A stretch of DNA of 64,000 nucleotides from Vicia villosa (Eukaryota > Streptophyta > Magnoliopsida > Fabales > Fabaceae): positions 50,423,133-50,487,132 of the forward strand of contig NC_081183.1 in assembly GCF_029867415.1 (NCBI RefSeq). Direction: 5' to 3'. Below, one piece after another: positions 11,841 through 21,831 of the stretch. Each line of letters opens with the position of its first letter. Position 1 is the first letter of the stretch. The translations under genes were made by a program, and so were the position numbers. Under the pieces are notes generated by a model. That model searched no databases and was not told where the DNA came from. It was given only the letters and a program-made list of their open reading frames with translations.

Positions 11841-12547
11841 ATTAACCCCAAAAGGGTTATTTGTCTTGATGCGGGCGAGTTACATGTATAAAAGGTTATC
11901 TTGCAAATGTGTATGCTTATGATTTTGTTATTTGTATGATGAATGTTTGTATGCGAATGCAGGTCATGTGAATGTTTTGTATGTAAATGCGATGTGTATG
12001 AGTGTTTATGTAAGTGAATATGTAAGTATGATGACTATGGGGTACTATCTTTTGTCACCAATTGGAATTTGTTTAAGATCTTTCGAGCAACTTTACGGGT
12101 CTTGACTCAGATCGCCCGGGGCTAGTATGTTGGAATGTGGCGGTGTTTTTTTTTTTAGGGTTTATCAGATCATCAGGCGTATATTGGCTGCCGGAGGTAT
12201 CGTGGTTTTATCCCCTTTATTTCAGTCTAATGATTTGTAAGTTTCCTGTTTTAAATTCGAAGTTTAAAGTTTATGAGAAATAAATTATTCTTTGCACTTG
12301 GTATTGAAATGATGAAAAGATAAGTATGAAAGTGAAAAGCTTTTATTGATTATTGCCTTAAATTGGCGAATGTACAAAGGGTATGAGAGAAAGAAAAATG
12401 ACAAATAGAAATGACATTAATACTGCTATTGCTCTTTTTTTTGCTATCGAGGGCCCCAGTAATCCTTTGACTTCGGAAGTTGATGATTGCTCGATTTCCT
12501 ATCCTTTACGAATTGTCTTGGGCTCGTAGCTTGGAGCCTTATCCCTG
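11841..12547 (-). other. Ogre1 3' untranslated region between pol stop and tandem array
   Basis: This 0.7-kb non-coding stretch is AT-rich and runs from the pol stop to the array. It includes a short ATG-rich simple stretch around 11900-12040 (repeats of ATGTGTATG-like words) and an 11-base T run near 12145. No ORF or motif of known function is seen. Confidence 0.7.
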
Positions 12548-15500
12548 CTAGGCATAGTACCTCTTGACTGCATCTGAATTGATTGGGTGCGGTAGCTCAT
12601 CCCCATCCATTGTAGTGAGGACTAATGCCCCTCCCGAGAACACCATTTTTACAATGTATGGACCTTCGTAGTTAGGTGTCCATTTTCCACGGGCGTCGAG
12701 TCGAGGTAACAGTATCTTCTTGAGGACAATGTCACCTTCTTTGTAGGTTCGAGGTCGGACCTTCTTATCGAACGCTTTTTTCATCCTCTTCTGATAGAGT
12801 TGTCCATGACACAAAGCTGTCAGTCGCTTTTCTTCAATGAGATTAAGCTGATCGAAACGAGTTTTTACCCATTCCGATTCTTCTAACTTTGTGTCAGCTA
12901 TGACTCTTAATGACGGGATCTCCACTTCGATTGGGAGGACAGCTTCCATACCGTAGACTAGGGAGAAGGGAGTTGCCCCTGTAGATGTACGCACCGAGGT
13001 TCTGTAACCGTGTAGGGCGAAGGGAAGCATCTCGTGCCAATCCTTGTATGTTTTCACCATCTTTTGTATTATCTTTTTGATATTTTTATTTGCAGCTTCG
13101 ACAGCGCCGTTCATTTTAGGCCTGTATGGTGAAGAATTGTGGTGTTCAATCTTGAACTCCTCGCACAGCTCCCTCATCATATTATTGTTTAGATTCGACC
13201 CATTATCGGTGATAATCCTGCTTGGAACCCCATACCGACATATGATATTATGCTTGATGAACCGAGTGACTACTTGTCTTGTTACGTTGGTGTAAGAGGC
13301 AGCTTCGACCCATTTGGTAAAGTAGTCTATGGCGACTAATATAAATCGGTGTCCGTTCGAAGCTTTAGGTTCTATCATCCCTATCATGTCGATTCCCCAC
13401 ATTGCAAATGGCCATGGTGAACTCAGAACGTTCAACGGGTTTGGTGGTACGTGCACCTTGTCAGCGTAGATTTGGCACTTGTGACAGGTCCTTGCATATT
13501 GGAAACAGTCGGCCTCCATTGTTAACCAGTAATACCCTGCCCGCAGTATCTTTCTAGCCATTGAATGTCCGTTTGCATGAGTTCCGAAGGTTCCTTCATG
13601 TACCTCCCTGATAATTTCATTGGCCTCGTTTTTATCTACACACCTCAATAACACTGAATCATAGTTCCTTTTGTATAGGATGCTTCCGCTTAAGAAGAAC
13701 TTGGACGCAAGTCTCCTCAGTGTCTTTTTATCAATTGTTGAGGCATTCTCCGGGTATTCTTGTTTTTCCAGGTACTCTTTAATGTCGTGGTACCATGGTT
13801 TGTTGTCAGACTGTTCCTCGATCGTGAGACAATAGGCAGGTTCGTCGAAGTGCCTAACGGTTATTCGTGGTTCATGGTTTGGCCAGGTCACTTTGAACAT
13901 AGAGGAAAGCGTTGCTAGTGCACCGGCTATTTGATTTTCTTCCCTCGGGATATGAGTAAAGGTGATAGTATCAAATTCAGCTGTCAACTCCAGTATAAGG
14001 TCTCGGTATGGGATTAACTTTGCATCTCGAGTGTCCCACTCTTTGTTGACCTGATGGATTACCAATGCTGAGTCTCCGTATACATCAAGGAGTTTGATTC
14101 TTAGGTCGATTGCAGCTTCTAACCCCAATATGCATGCTTCGTATTCTGCAATGTTGTTGGTACAGTCGAAACATAGTCTTGCAGTGAAGGGTAAGTGTCG
14201 ATCATCGGGAGATGTCAATACTGCCCCTATGCCATGTCCTAGTGCATTTGAAGCACCGTCGAACATGAGTTTCCATACCAAACCCGGTTCGGGTCCCTCA
14301 TCGGGTCCCGGTATTTCATAGTCTCTTACTAGCATAATATCCTCGTCTGGGAAGTCGAACTTCATAGATTGGTATTCCTCGAGTGGTTGGTGGGCAAGAT
14401 GTTCTGCCAAGACACTCCCTTTTATTGCTTTTTGAGTTACATACTGTATGTCGTATTCGGACAACAACATTTGCCATCTTGCAATTCTACCCGTGAGAGC
14501 CTGTTTTTCGAACACGTATTTCAAAGGATCCATTCTCGATATCAGCCATGTGGAGTGGTTCAGCATATATTGCCTTAGACGTTTGGAGGCCCATGCTAGG
14601 GCGCAACATGTCTTTTCCAATGGTGAATACCGAGACTCGCAATCCGTGAATTTCTTACTGAGGTAGTAAATAGCGTGTTCTTTCCTGCCTGTTTCATCTT
14701 GTTGCCCCAGTACACACCCCATAGACCTTTCGAGTACTGTGAGGTACATGATTAGTGGCCTTCCGGGTACAAAAGGTAAGAGTATAGGTGGTTCTTGTAA
14801 GTAGTTCTTTATGGTTTCGAAGGCTACTTGACAATCATCATTCCACTTGATAGGTTGATCTTTCCTGAGTAGTTTGAATATAGGCTCGCATGTAGCTGTT
14901 AGATGTGAAATGAACCTTGAGATGTAATTCAACCGACCCAGGAAACCTCGTACCTCTTTTTCTGTTTTTGGAACGGGCATCGCTTGTATGGCTTTTACTT
15001 TATCGGGATCAACCTCTATACCTCGTTGGCTTACAATGAATCCCAACAGCTTTCCCGATCTTACACCAAACGTACACTTGTTCGGGTTTAACCTTAGCTT
15101 GTACTTCTTTAGACGTTCAAACAGCTTATGTAGATTTGTAATATGTTCTTCTTCCGTGGGAGACTTGGCAATCATATCATCTACATATACTTCGACCTCT
15201 TTATGGATCATATCATGGAATAATGTGACCATGGCTCTTTGATATGTTGCCCCTGCATTTCTCAACCCGAATGGCATTACTTTGTAGCAAAAGGTGCCCC
15301 AAGAGGTCATGAAGGTGGTCTTTTCCATATCCTCGGGAGCCATCTTAATCTGATTATACCCGGAGAAACCATCCATAAAAGAGAACACTGAAGCTTGTGC
15401 TGTATTATCCACCAAGATATCTATATGTGGAAGTGGGAAATCATCTTTTGGACTTGCTTTATTTAGATCCCTGTAATCTACACACATGCGCACTTTCCCG

Positions 15501-16018
15501 TCTTTTTTAGGAACCGGCACTATGTTTGCAATCCAAGGTGGGTAGTCAACCACAACAAGAAACCCGGCATCGAACTGTTTGAGCACCTCTTCCCTAATCT
15601 TACTATCCATATCTGGTCGAACCCTTCTGCGCTTTTGCCTGACCGGCGCACATCCTTCTTTGAGAGGTAACCTGTGTACCACGATGTCTGTATCCAACCC
15701 CGGCATATCACGGTATGACCAAGCAAAAATCTCTGCATACTCGTGGAGGAGCTTGATTAACGTTGCTTTTACGTCCTTACCTAGCGTTGCCCCAATCTTA
15801 ATGTTTTTGGGTTCTTCATCTGTTCCCAAGTTTATGGTTTCAATGGCCTCTTGTGGAGGGAGCATGCTCTTGGATTCCTTATCCACTAACCTTGACAACT
15901 CTTCCGGAAGTTCATCGTCTTCCTCATCCCCTCCTTCAGCCTGATTAGCGAGAGCCTCGAGTTTGTATAGAGTCTCAGCAGTATTATTATCGGTGGTGTT
16001 AGGAAGTGATCTGCACAT
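12548..16018 (-). CDS. pol: Ogre1 pol: reverse transcriptase, two RNase H domains, integrase
   Basis: This 1156-residue ORF copies element RNA into DNA and integrates it. Reverse transcriptase spans about residues 130-400, with catalytic YVDD at 278-281. A first RNase H (about 420-545) lacks the usual acidic start: the motif reads LTVLERSMG. A second, archaeal-type RNase H (about 580-705) has D587, E625 and D649, but the last acid of the ADALA-type motif is Gly699 (codon GGT). Integrase follows, with a His/Cys zinc region (H807, H814/H818, C845, C848) and a D877, D938, E974 triad with exact D-35-E spacing. There is no chromodomain. Dual RNase H is the hallmark of the Tat clade. The ATG at 16018 is probably not a real start: a candidate intron joins exon sequence at 16010 to gag-protease. 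Confidence 0.95.
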   Translation of the reverse strand: MCRSLPNTTDNNTAETLYKLEALANQAEGGDEEDDELPEELSRLVDKESKSMLPPQEAIETINLGTDEEPKNIKIGATLGKDVKATLIKLLHEYAEIFAWSYRDMPGLDTDIVVHRLPLKEGCAPVRQKRRRVRPDMDSKIREEVLKQFDAGFLVVVDYPPWIANIVPVPKKDGKVRMCVDYRDLNKASPKDDFPLPHIDILVDNTAQASVFSFMDGFSGYNQIKMAPEDMEKTTFMTSWGTFCYKVMPFGLRNAGATYQRAMVTLFHDMIHKEVEVYVDDMIAKSPTEEEHITNLHKLFERLKKYKLRLNPNKCTFGVRSGKLLGFIVSQRGIEVDPDKVKAIQAMPVPKTEKEVRGFLGRLNYISRFISHLTATCEPIFKLLRKDQPIKWNDDCQVAFETIKNYLQEPPILLPFVPGRPLIMYLTVLERSMGCVLGQQDETGRKEHAIYYLSKKFTDCESRYSPLEKTCCALAWASKRLRQYMLNHSTWLISRMDPLKYVFEKQALTGRIARWQMLLSEYDIQYVTQKAIKGSVLAEHLAHQPLEEYQSMKFDFPDEDIMLVRDYEIPGPDEGPEPGLVWKLMFDGASNALGHGIGAVLTSPDDRHLPFTARLCFDCTNNIAEYEACILGLEAAIDLRIKLLDVYGDSALVIHQVNKEWDTRDAKLIPYRDLILELTAEFDTITFTHIPREENQIAGALATLSSMFKVTWPNHEPRITVRHFDEPAYCLTIEEQSDNKPWYHDIKEYLEKQEYPENASTIDKKTLRRLASKFFLSGSILYKRNYDSVLLRCVDKNEANEIIREVHEGTFGTHANGHSMARKILRAGYYWLTMEADCFQYARTCHKCQIYADKVHVPPNPLNVLSSPWPFAMWGIDMIGMIEPKASNGHRFILVAIDYFTKWVEAASYTNVTRQVVTRFIKHNIICRYGVPSRIITDNGSNLNNNMMRELCEEFKIEHHNSSPYRPKMNGAVEAANKNIKKIIQKMVKTYKDWHEMLPFALHGYRTSVRTSTGATPFSLVYGMEAVLPIEVEIPSLRVIADTKLEESEWVKTRFDQLNLIEEKRLTALCHGQLYQKRMKKAFDKKVRPRTYKEGDIVLKKILLPRLDARGKWTPNYEGPYIVKMVFSGGALVLTTMDGDELPHPINSDAVKRYYA

Positions 16019-16287
16019 GTTTTATGTTTGTTTTCTTTTAGTATGCAGATGTGAACGTGCTTTGTTTGTGCAAGAAATTTATTTGTCATTTTCAGAAATG
16101 GGAAAGGAATAAATGCGAGAAAAGACAATATTTTCAATACCAAAATGCAAAGACAATTTTATTAATAAACTTCGAACTTGAAAGTAAATGGGGCCCTTAC
16201 AAACTAGCTCTATGCTTCGGGCGAGGCATGAGCGTTATTGTTTTTCTTTATCAAAAAGGGGAAATAAAACACACAAAAGCAAATTAC
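16011..16287 (-). other. Candidate intron joining gag-protease to pol
   Basis: Read on the minus strand, a GT donor (AAA|GTAATT) at 16287 overlaps the gag-protease stop, and an AG acceptor (TGTGCAG|ATCA) ends at 16011. Removing these 277 nt completes a split Lys codon and continues straight into the pol frame with no stop. A TACTAAA sequence, like a branch point, lies about 35 nt before the acceptor. The stretch contains several stops, so unspliced RNA would give only gag-protease. An intron between protease and RT is described for Ogre elements; the exact sites here are my reading. Confidence 0.7.
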
Positions 16288-19200
16288 TTTGAAATGAAAA
16301 CTATCTCCGGTATCTCCAGGCTTGTCCAATTCTGAAGCTGTTCTCCTGGCCTGATCTCTCGAATGAAATTGGATGTCCCTTCTTGAGAGTCCTGATTGGA
16401 CACCATAGCCACATGCTCATAACCGCCAGTCACAAAAGTTTGCATTATTGGGGGAAATGGTCGTTCTTCTTTCTTAATGCTTGTGACCTTGGTGGGTTGG
16501 TATCCTAACCCCAGGCGATCCTTCTTCTCCAAAACTTCTGGCAGCTTGCCCCAGCCTTTAGTATCTGCGTCTTGTAGGTCTTTCCATGAGGTTACCGCCC
16601 TTCTTATCTTCTCCACTGGTAGTGTGATAGCAGTTGCAATTTCTAGAGCTTGAAATGCGGTACCCAATGCTTCGTCTCCAGCCTCAATATATCTGTATGA
16701 GTTTAGATTGCTGACAAATATATCCTCTTCTCCATTGATAGTTACTATGGAGTTCCCATTCACAAACTTTAGTTTCTGATGGAGGGTGGAGGTGACTGCC
16801 CCAGCTGCATGGATCCAAGGACGCCCTAGTAGGCAGGTATAAGCTGGCTCGATTTCCATCACTTGGAAGTTGATGCAGAAGGTGTGGGGACCAATTATGA
16901 CAGGAAGGTCTACTTCTCCAAATACCGGACTCTGTGATCCATCGAAAGCTTTAACCACCAGACGACTAGGTCTAACCACGAGTCCCTCTAAGGCTATCTT
17001 ATCAAGTGTGGCTTTTGGCATCACGTTTAAAGATGACCCTGTGTCGATCAAAACTCTAGCCAGATGAGCCTTCCCACATTGCATGGAGATATGCAAGGCT
17101 TTGTTGTGTGACTTTCCTTGTAGGGGTAACTCATTGTCACTGAAACCCAGGCATGCCCCAGCAGTTAGATTGGCCACCATCCCATCAAATTGATTGACTG
17201 TGATGTCCTTAGTTACATGGGCAGCGTTTAGGATCTTCATCAAGGCATCTCGATGCTTCTCGGAGTGTATCAATAATGATAAGAGCGATATTTTAGACGG
17301 TGTCTGTTGCAACTGATCTACCACTTTATAATCACTCTTCTTAATCAGAGCGAGAAACTCCTCAGCATCTTTATTAGAAGTTTCTTTATCCTTAGGTTCA
17401 GCCTCGTCAATTGGTCTCTTGACAACTTGTTCTCCAGATTGTGTCAAGTTTCCACTAGACATTGGTTGTACTTGCGCAGTTTTGAATATGCGCCCACTAC
17501 GGGTCATACCTCCAGGTCCAACGATGCTTGATACTGCAGTATTAGTATCGGTCTCGTATTCCCATGGTACCGCTTTCATCTTGTCCAAAGGATATGGTCC
17601 TCTGATTGGGATGATCTTGGTACGTTCTTGCGCAGGTATCATCACTGGCGGTCTAGAGCATGGGATAATCAATGGTTTCCTTGCCCCTTGTGCAGGTATC
17701 ATTAAAGGCTCGTTTCTTTCCACCATCGCCACATATTCCTCTTCAGGGTGTTCCTCCAATTGGATCAATCCTTGATCCATGAGTCTTTGCAAAGTGTCTT
17801 CGAAAGCTTCGTTATGTTCTAGGATAAACCCCTTTATAAGAAGATACCTCTTAAGTGCATCTAAGGGGGAGTTCCGTTGTTGAACCAACTCTTGCTCATT
17901 GACAACTTCTATTGCATTGACTGCGCCTTCATGGTGTGGCATTGGATTTGTTTTCACATTGGGTTTGTCAAAAGCAATTGCTCCTGACTCTATCAAGTCC
18001 TGAACCTTGTGCCTAAAGGCCCAACATTTTTCCAACGTATGTCCAGGAGAATTGTCGTGAAATTCACACCTCTCATTCGGGTTGAATCTGGGTGGAATCT
18101 TTCCTGGAATTAGGGGTGGCATAGGTCTAAGCTCTACCAATGATTCACTCAGCAAATATTTTAGTATTTCACTCTTGGAAGTGGGTATAGGATCGAATTT
18201 CCTCGGAGGACCTTGGAACCTGCTTTGTTGAGGTGGGTAGGACACAGGAGGTCTAGGCTCTTGATGCACTACTGCGTTGGTCTCCCCTTCCTTCTTTTTA
18301 GCGAAGGTTGAGGTGGGCCTTTTTGAGTGATAAGAGTTAGATGATGCTCCTTGTATTTTCCCGCTCTTAATTCCGTCTTCTATCCTTTCACCAATAACCA
18401 CTAAATCTGAAAACCCTGAAGACACACTCCCTACCATTTTATCGTAGTATGGCCCTTGTAATGTAGCCATAAACATTTTTACGAGTTCTTTTTCCAACAG
18501 GGGAGGTTGGACTCGGGAGGCCATTTCCCTCCATCTTTGTGCATACTCCTTGAATGATTCCTCTTTCTTTTGTGACAAATTTTGGAGTTGCATCCGATCG
18601 GGTGCCATGTCCAAATTGTATTTATATTGTTTCAGGAACGTATTAGCAAGGTCGGTCCAGCTTCGGATGTGAGACTTCTCTAATTGCATATACCAGTCAA
18701 CCGATGCTCCACTCAGGCTATCTTGGAAAAAATGCATCATCAGCTTTTGGTCATGAGCATAAGCAGCCATTTTTCGCACATACATGCGCAAGTGATTCCT
18801 CGGACAAGAGAGTCCCTTGTACTTTTCGAAGTCGGGTATCTTGAATTTGTGAGGAATAGTCAAATCCGGCACTAAGCTCATTTCATAGGTATCCACATCG
18901 AAGACATCATATCCTTCCATTGCTTTCATCCTTTCTTCCAGCGCCTTGATTTGCCCACTCTCCTTGGAATTCTCCCCAGAATCAACGGAGGTTAGCTTTG
19001 GTTGAGGGACTTGATCTGTGTCATTAGTGTCCCCATACTGTAAATCCAAGTAGTCCTCATCCCTAAGCGGATTGTTGACTGGAATGCGAACGGTGCGAGA
19101 CGCCCCTTCTTTCTGAATAGTAGGGATAAATCCTTCTTGAGAAGCCTCTCCCTCTTCATGAGTTGTGATAGTCCTTTTTGAGGAGTGGGCTTTTGCCTTG

Positions 19201-19418
19201 TGAGGGTCATGACCCTTAACATATCCTAGCAATGGGTTGCCATCTTTAGGTATCTCTTCATACCGATCATGAACTTCCTTAGCTTTATCTTGCTTATCTT
19301 TGAGTTCTTTCATGAAGCTCAGCACTTGGGCCATTCCTCCCTGGAGGTCTTCAACAGTACCCTTTAGTTGGGTCATTTCCTCACGAAGGGCGGCCTGGTT
19401 CTGTTCCAATTGTTCCAT
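16284..19418 (-). CDS. gag-pro: Ogre1 gag-protease polyprotein
   Basis: The 1044-residue product forms the capsid and its maturation protease. Residues 1-50 are a short coiled coil. The capsid-like region is about 180-360 (FKIPDFEKYKG, ending before a basic Ser-rich linker). A zinc-knuckle-like motif, CEFHDNSPGHTLEKC, is at 451-465 in the variant spacing usual for Tat elements. The aspartic protease has its active site DTGSS at 792-796, with the second half around ILGRPW-type sequence (here LLGRPWIH). The ATG at 19418 is the first in frame, about 0.4 kb after ORF1. The stop at 16284 lies within the candidate intron, so spliced RNA would encode a gag-pro-pol fusion. Confidence 0.93.
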   Translation of the reverse strand: MEQLEQNQAALREEMTQLKGTVEDLQGGMAQVLSFMKELKDKQDKAKEVHDRYEEIPKDGNPLLGYVKGHDPHKAKAHSSKRTITTHEEGEASQEGFIPTIQKEGASRTVRIPVNNPLRDEDYLDLQYGDTNDTDQVPQPKLTSVDSGENSKESGQIKALEERMKAMEGYDVFDVDTYEMSLVPDLTIPHKFKIPDFEKYKGLSCPRNHLRMYVRKMAAYAHDQKLMMHFFQDSLSGASVDWYMQLEKSHIRSWTDLANTFLKQYKYNLDMAPDRMQLQNLSQKKEESFKEYAQRWREMASRVQPPLLEKELVKMFMATLQGPYYDKMVGSVSSGFSDLVVIGERIEDGIKSGKIQGASSNSYHSKRPTSTFAKKKEGETNAVVHQEPRPPVSYPPQQSRFQGPPRKFDPIPTSKSEILKYLLSESLVELRPMPPLIPGKIPPRFNPNERCEFHDNSPGHTLEKCWAFRHKVQDLIESGAIAFDKPNVKTNPMPHHEGAVNAIEVVNEQELVQQRNSPLDALKRYLLIKGFILEHNEAFEDTLQRLMDQGLIQLEEHPEEEYVAMVERNEPLMIPAQGARKPLIIPCSRPPVMIPAQERTKIIPIRGPYPLDKMKAVPWEYETDTNTAVSSIVGPGGMTRSGRIFKTAQVQPMSSGNLTQSGEQVVKRPIDEAEPKDKETSNKDAEEFLALIKKSDYKVVDQLQQTPSKISLLSLLIHSEKHRDALMKILNAAHVTKDITVNQFDGMVANLTAGACLGFSDNELPLQGKSHNKALHISMQCGKAHLARVLIDTGSSLNVMPKATLDKIALEGLVVRPSRLVVKAFDGSQSPVFGEVDLPVIIGPHTFCINFQVMEIEPAYTCLLGRPWIHAAGAVTSTLHQKLKFVNGNSIVTINGEEDIFVSNLNSYRYIEAGDEALGTAFQALEIATAITLPVEKIRRAVTSWKDLQDADTKGWGKLPEVLEKKDRLGLGYQPTKVTSIKKEERPFPPIMQTFVTGGYEHVAMVSNQDSQEGTSNFIREIRPGEQLQNWTSLEIPEIVFISK

Positions 19419-19833
19419 TGCCCTTTTCTTTTGAGATCTTGTCTGAATTAGCGGTTGAGTTGCAATGGTGTGACTGGAGATGAAGATAGTTTTTCTTTAA
19501 TGCTTTGGTAATGAAATATGGCATGCATGATATGAATGTTATGCTTATGCTATGTTCATGTTTTATCCACATTATTATAGTAAATATACATTCTTTCTTT
19601 TTTTATTTTTTTTCTTCCTTTTTTTCTCTTTTTTTTTTTTTTTGCATATATTTATTTGGTGAATATTATAGGAACAACAAGTAAATGCGAAAATAAACAC
19701 ACTTTATTAATTGAAAGGAAACACCACTTCATTGTTGGTTTACAAAAAAGAAAGGAAACTGAAAATTAAAAATACTTAAAATAACTTGAATCAAAAGTAC
19801 TTGGAATAAAAGCAACAAGGAAATAACATAAAA
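19419..19833 (-). other. Spacer between Ogre1 ORF1 and gag
   Basis: Non-coding, with long pyrimidine/T runs on the + strand (19595-19645), so A/purine-rich in the sense strand. No promoter or further ORF is recognised. How gag is translated downstream of ORF1 is not evident from the sequence. Confidence 0.6.
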
Positions 19834-21831
19834 CTAAGAGCGTCTTTGGATGTCTTCTTTGAACTTGTCCACCATGCTCCTACAAAGCTCCATAAACTCT
19901 TTGACGACTTCAGGAAGGATGATGGGAGAAGATTCTGCTCTTTCCAAACTTTTTGGAATATCCAGGATTAGATCATTACACAAGAAGACTAGCTTAGCAT
20001 GATCCTCACGACATTTTTCATATTCTTCGAGCATCTTGGGAACCATGCTCACATGCTCATTCGCCGCAGAAATAATTGAATAAAGTCTTTTCCAATAATC
20101 TTTTTCTTCCAAGGCTGCCTCAAATTCCTCTTTTTGTCTTGTGAATACTTCCCTAAGTGACACCATAGCTTGAAATGCCCTTTCATACTCACCAGTGCGC
20201 TGTAAAAGTTCTTCCTCCGTGGTTAATCTTCTTGCATGTTCTTGTTGTCCAGCATTGAGGGCTTCTTGAAGATCATATTTGAGACCTCTTATTTCATCCT
20301 CTTGATCTTTAGTCCTATCAGTTAATTCAAAGATCATAGCTTCCAGATTCTTCTCAGATTCGGTTTTGTCATGGGAAGCCTTTTCGTAACGCCTTCTCCA
20401 CCTTGCAATTTCCCTATCCGCTTGTTCCAAACTCTCATTATGTGCTTCCAAATTAAAATTAGCACTTAGAACTCCTTCGGTTGCACGTTTCCTCTTACCC
20501 CTTTGTCTATCATTCTCCTCCTTCATTGCTTGAAGTTCTTGATTTTTCTCTTTGAGGTCAAAGCGTAGTTGACTTTTTTCGTTGGTAAGTTGATGCAAAT
20601 CAAGTTCTAGTTTCTCTTTTTCCTTTTGGGATGCCTCTAGGGCAGCCTTGATCCCTTCTATCTCTTCGATGGATAGAGGAACAGGATCGGGAGAATCAGG
20701 CTTGTATGCGGGATCCACAACAAAAGGTAGCAAAATCTTTCCAACTCTTTCTTGAACCCATGTGGTGTAAGGTGCTTTTGCAATTGCATTCTTTGGCCCA
20801 AAATATTTTCTTTGAACCTGACTCCAAGCTTGAATCACTCTTTTCAATGTTCTTGGTGCACCCTTCCCATTATCATGCAAGATCAATTCTTCTATTTGTG
20901 GCTCCGAAGGTTCACTATCCATAGAATGTCCTAATTGACGCAATGCTAAAACGGGGTTATAATTAATACAACCAAGAGTCCCCATTAATGGCACATTGTC
21001 GAAATCTCCACATTTGTAAATGATCCTATCAGATTTTAATTTCTTTGCATACCATAGGATAGAATCAGCTTTAAGAGCCCTTAGCTTTTGAGACCACTCG
21101 TTCCTGGCAAGCTCTTTGATAAAGCAACTAGATTTGTAGAGATGAGAAGTCAACCAAGAATATAGCCAGTGGACACAACAAAATAGCATTCCTCTCTTCT
21201 TTTCATACTTTGTATGGATAGCATAGTAAATATTAGCGAGGATAGTCGGAGTAGGATCTTTTCCATAAACCTTAAAGGAAGTGAAAGCATGAATGGCAGC
21301 GGGATCAACATAATCAACATTTTTTGGCAATAAGACAACTCCAAAAATCAAAAGAGCTAATAAATGTCCACAAATGTCCCATTGTTTCTTTTGAGCATAC
21401 ATTAAAGCTTGATTTTCTAAGTAAGATCTTTTGATCCCATGCACATCCCCATCAGTTTTATAATTAGTCTTTAATTCCGTAGCAGATAACCCCAAAGCTT
21501 TTGCCAAATCTGAAAAGTCAACTTCTTTACCCGCACCAGTATAGAATTCTTTTTTAATTTTTGAGAACCCCAAAGTAGCATCTATCTCTTCCAAAGTTGG
21601 AGCCAACTGAAAGTCTTGAAAAGTGAAGCACCTAAGCGGAGGGTCATAAAATTGAACCAAAGCAGTAATTGCTTCTTCTTGTACTCTCACCCTTAGCAAG
21701 TCCAAAATATTCCCATAGCGGATTACAAACCTATCCAAGGCACTTGATGGTAATTTCTCCTTGATTATTTTCAGCTTCTTGATATCCGGAGTGGAAACGG
21801 AAAGGTGAACAATGGTCTTCTTGGTGCTCAT
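19834..21831 (-). CDS. Ogre1 ORF1 protein with plant-mobile-domain-like N half and coiled-coil C half
   Basis: This 665-residue protein is encoded ahead of gag, the position of the extra ORF1 typical of Ogre. Residues about 30-330 resemble the plant mobile domain family (motifs LVQFYDPPLRCFTFQDFQL at 58-76, then LEEIDATLGF, then LALLIFG near 158). Residues about 385-575 are strongly heptad-like and rich in Glu, Lys and Leu, so a coiled coil. A basic cluster RQRGKRKR at 442-449 could be a nuclear signal. Its function is not established in the family. The start ATG at 21831 follows a 0.8-kb leader. A broken homologue is in Ogre2 (28301-29644). Confidence 0.85.
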   Translation of the reverse strand: MSTKKTIVHLSVSTPDIKKLKIIKEKLPSSALDRFVIRYGNILDLLRVRVQEEAITALVQFYDPPLRCFTFQDFQLAPTLEEIDATLGFSKIKKEFYTGAGKEVDFSDLAKALGLSATELKTNYKTDGDVHGIKRSYLENQALMYAQKKQWDICGHLLALLIFGVVLLPKNVDYVDPAAIHAFTSFKVYGKDPTPTILANIYYAIHTKYEKKRGMLFCCVHWLYSWLTSHLYKSSCFIKELARNEWSQKLRALKADSILWYAKKLKSDRIIYKCGDFDNVPLMGTLGCINYNPVLALRQLGHSMDSEPSEPQIEELILHDNGKGAPRTLKRVIQAWSQVQRKYFGPKNAIAKAPYTTWVQERVGKILLPFVVDPAYKPDSPDPVPLSIEEIEGIKAALEASQKEKEKLELDLHQLTNEKSQLRFDLKEKNQELQAMKEENDRQRGKRKRATEGVLSANFNLEAHNESLEQADREIARWRRRYEKASHDKTESEKNLEAMIFELTDRTKDQEDEIRGLKYDLQEALNAGQQEHARRLTTEEELLQRTGEYERAFQAMVSLREVFTRQKEEFEAALEEKDYWKRLYSIISAANEHVSMVPKMLEEYEKCREDHAKLVFLCNDLILDIPKSLERAESSPIILPEVVKEFMELCRSMVDKFKEDIQRRS

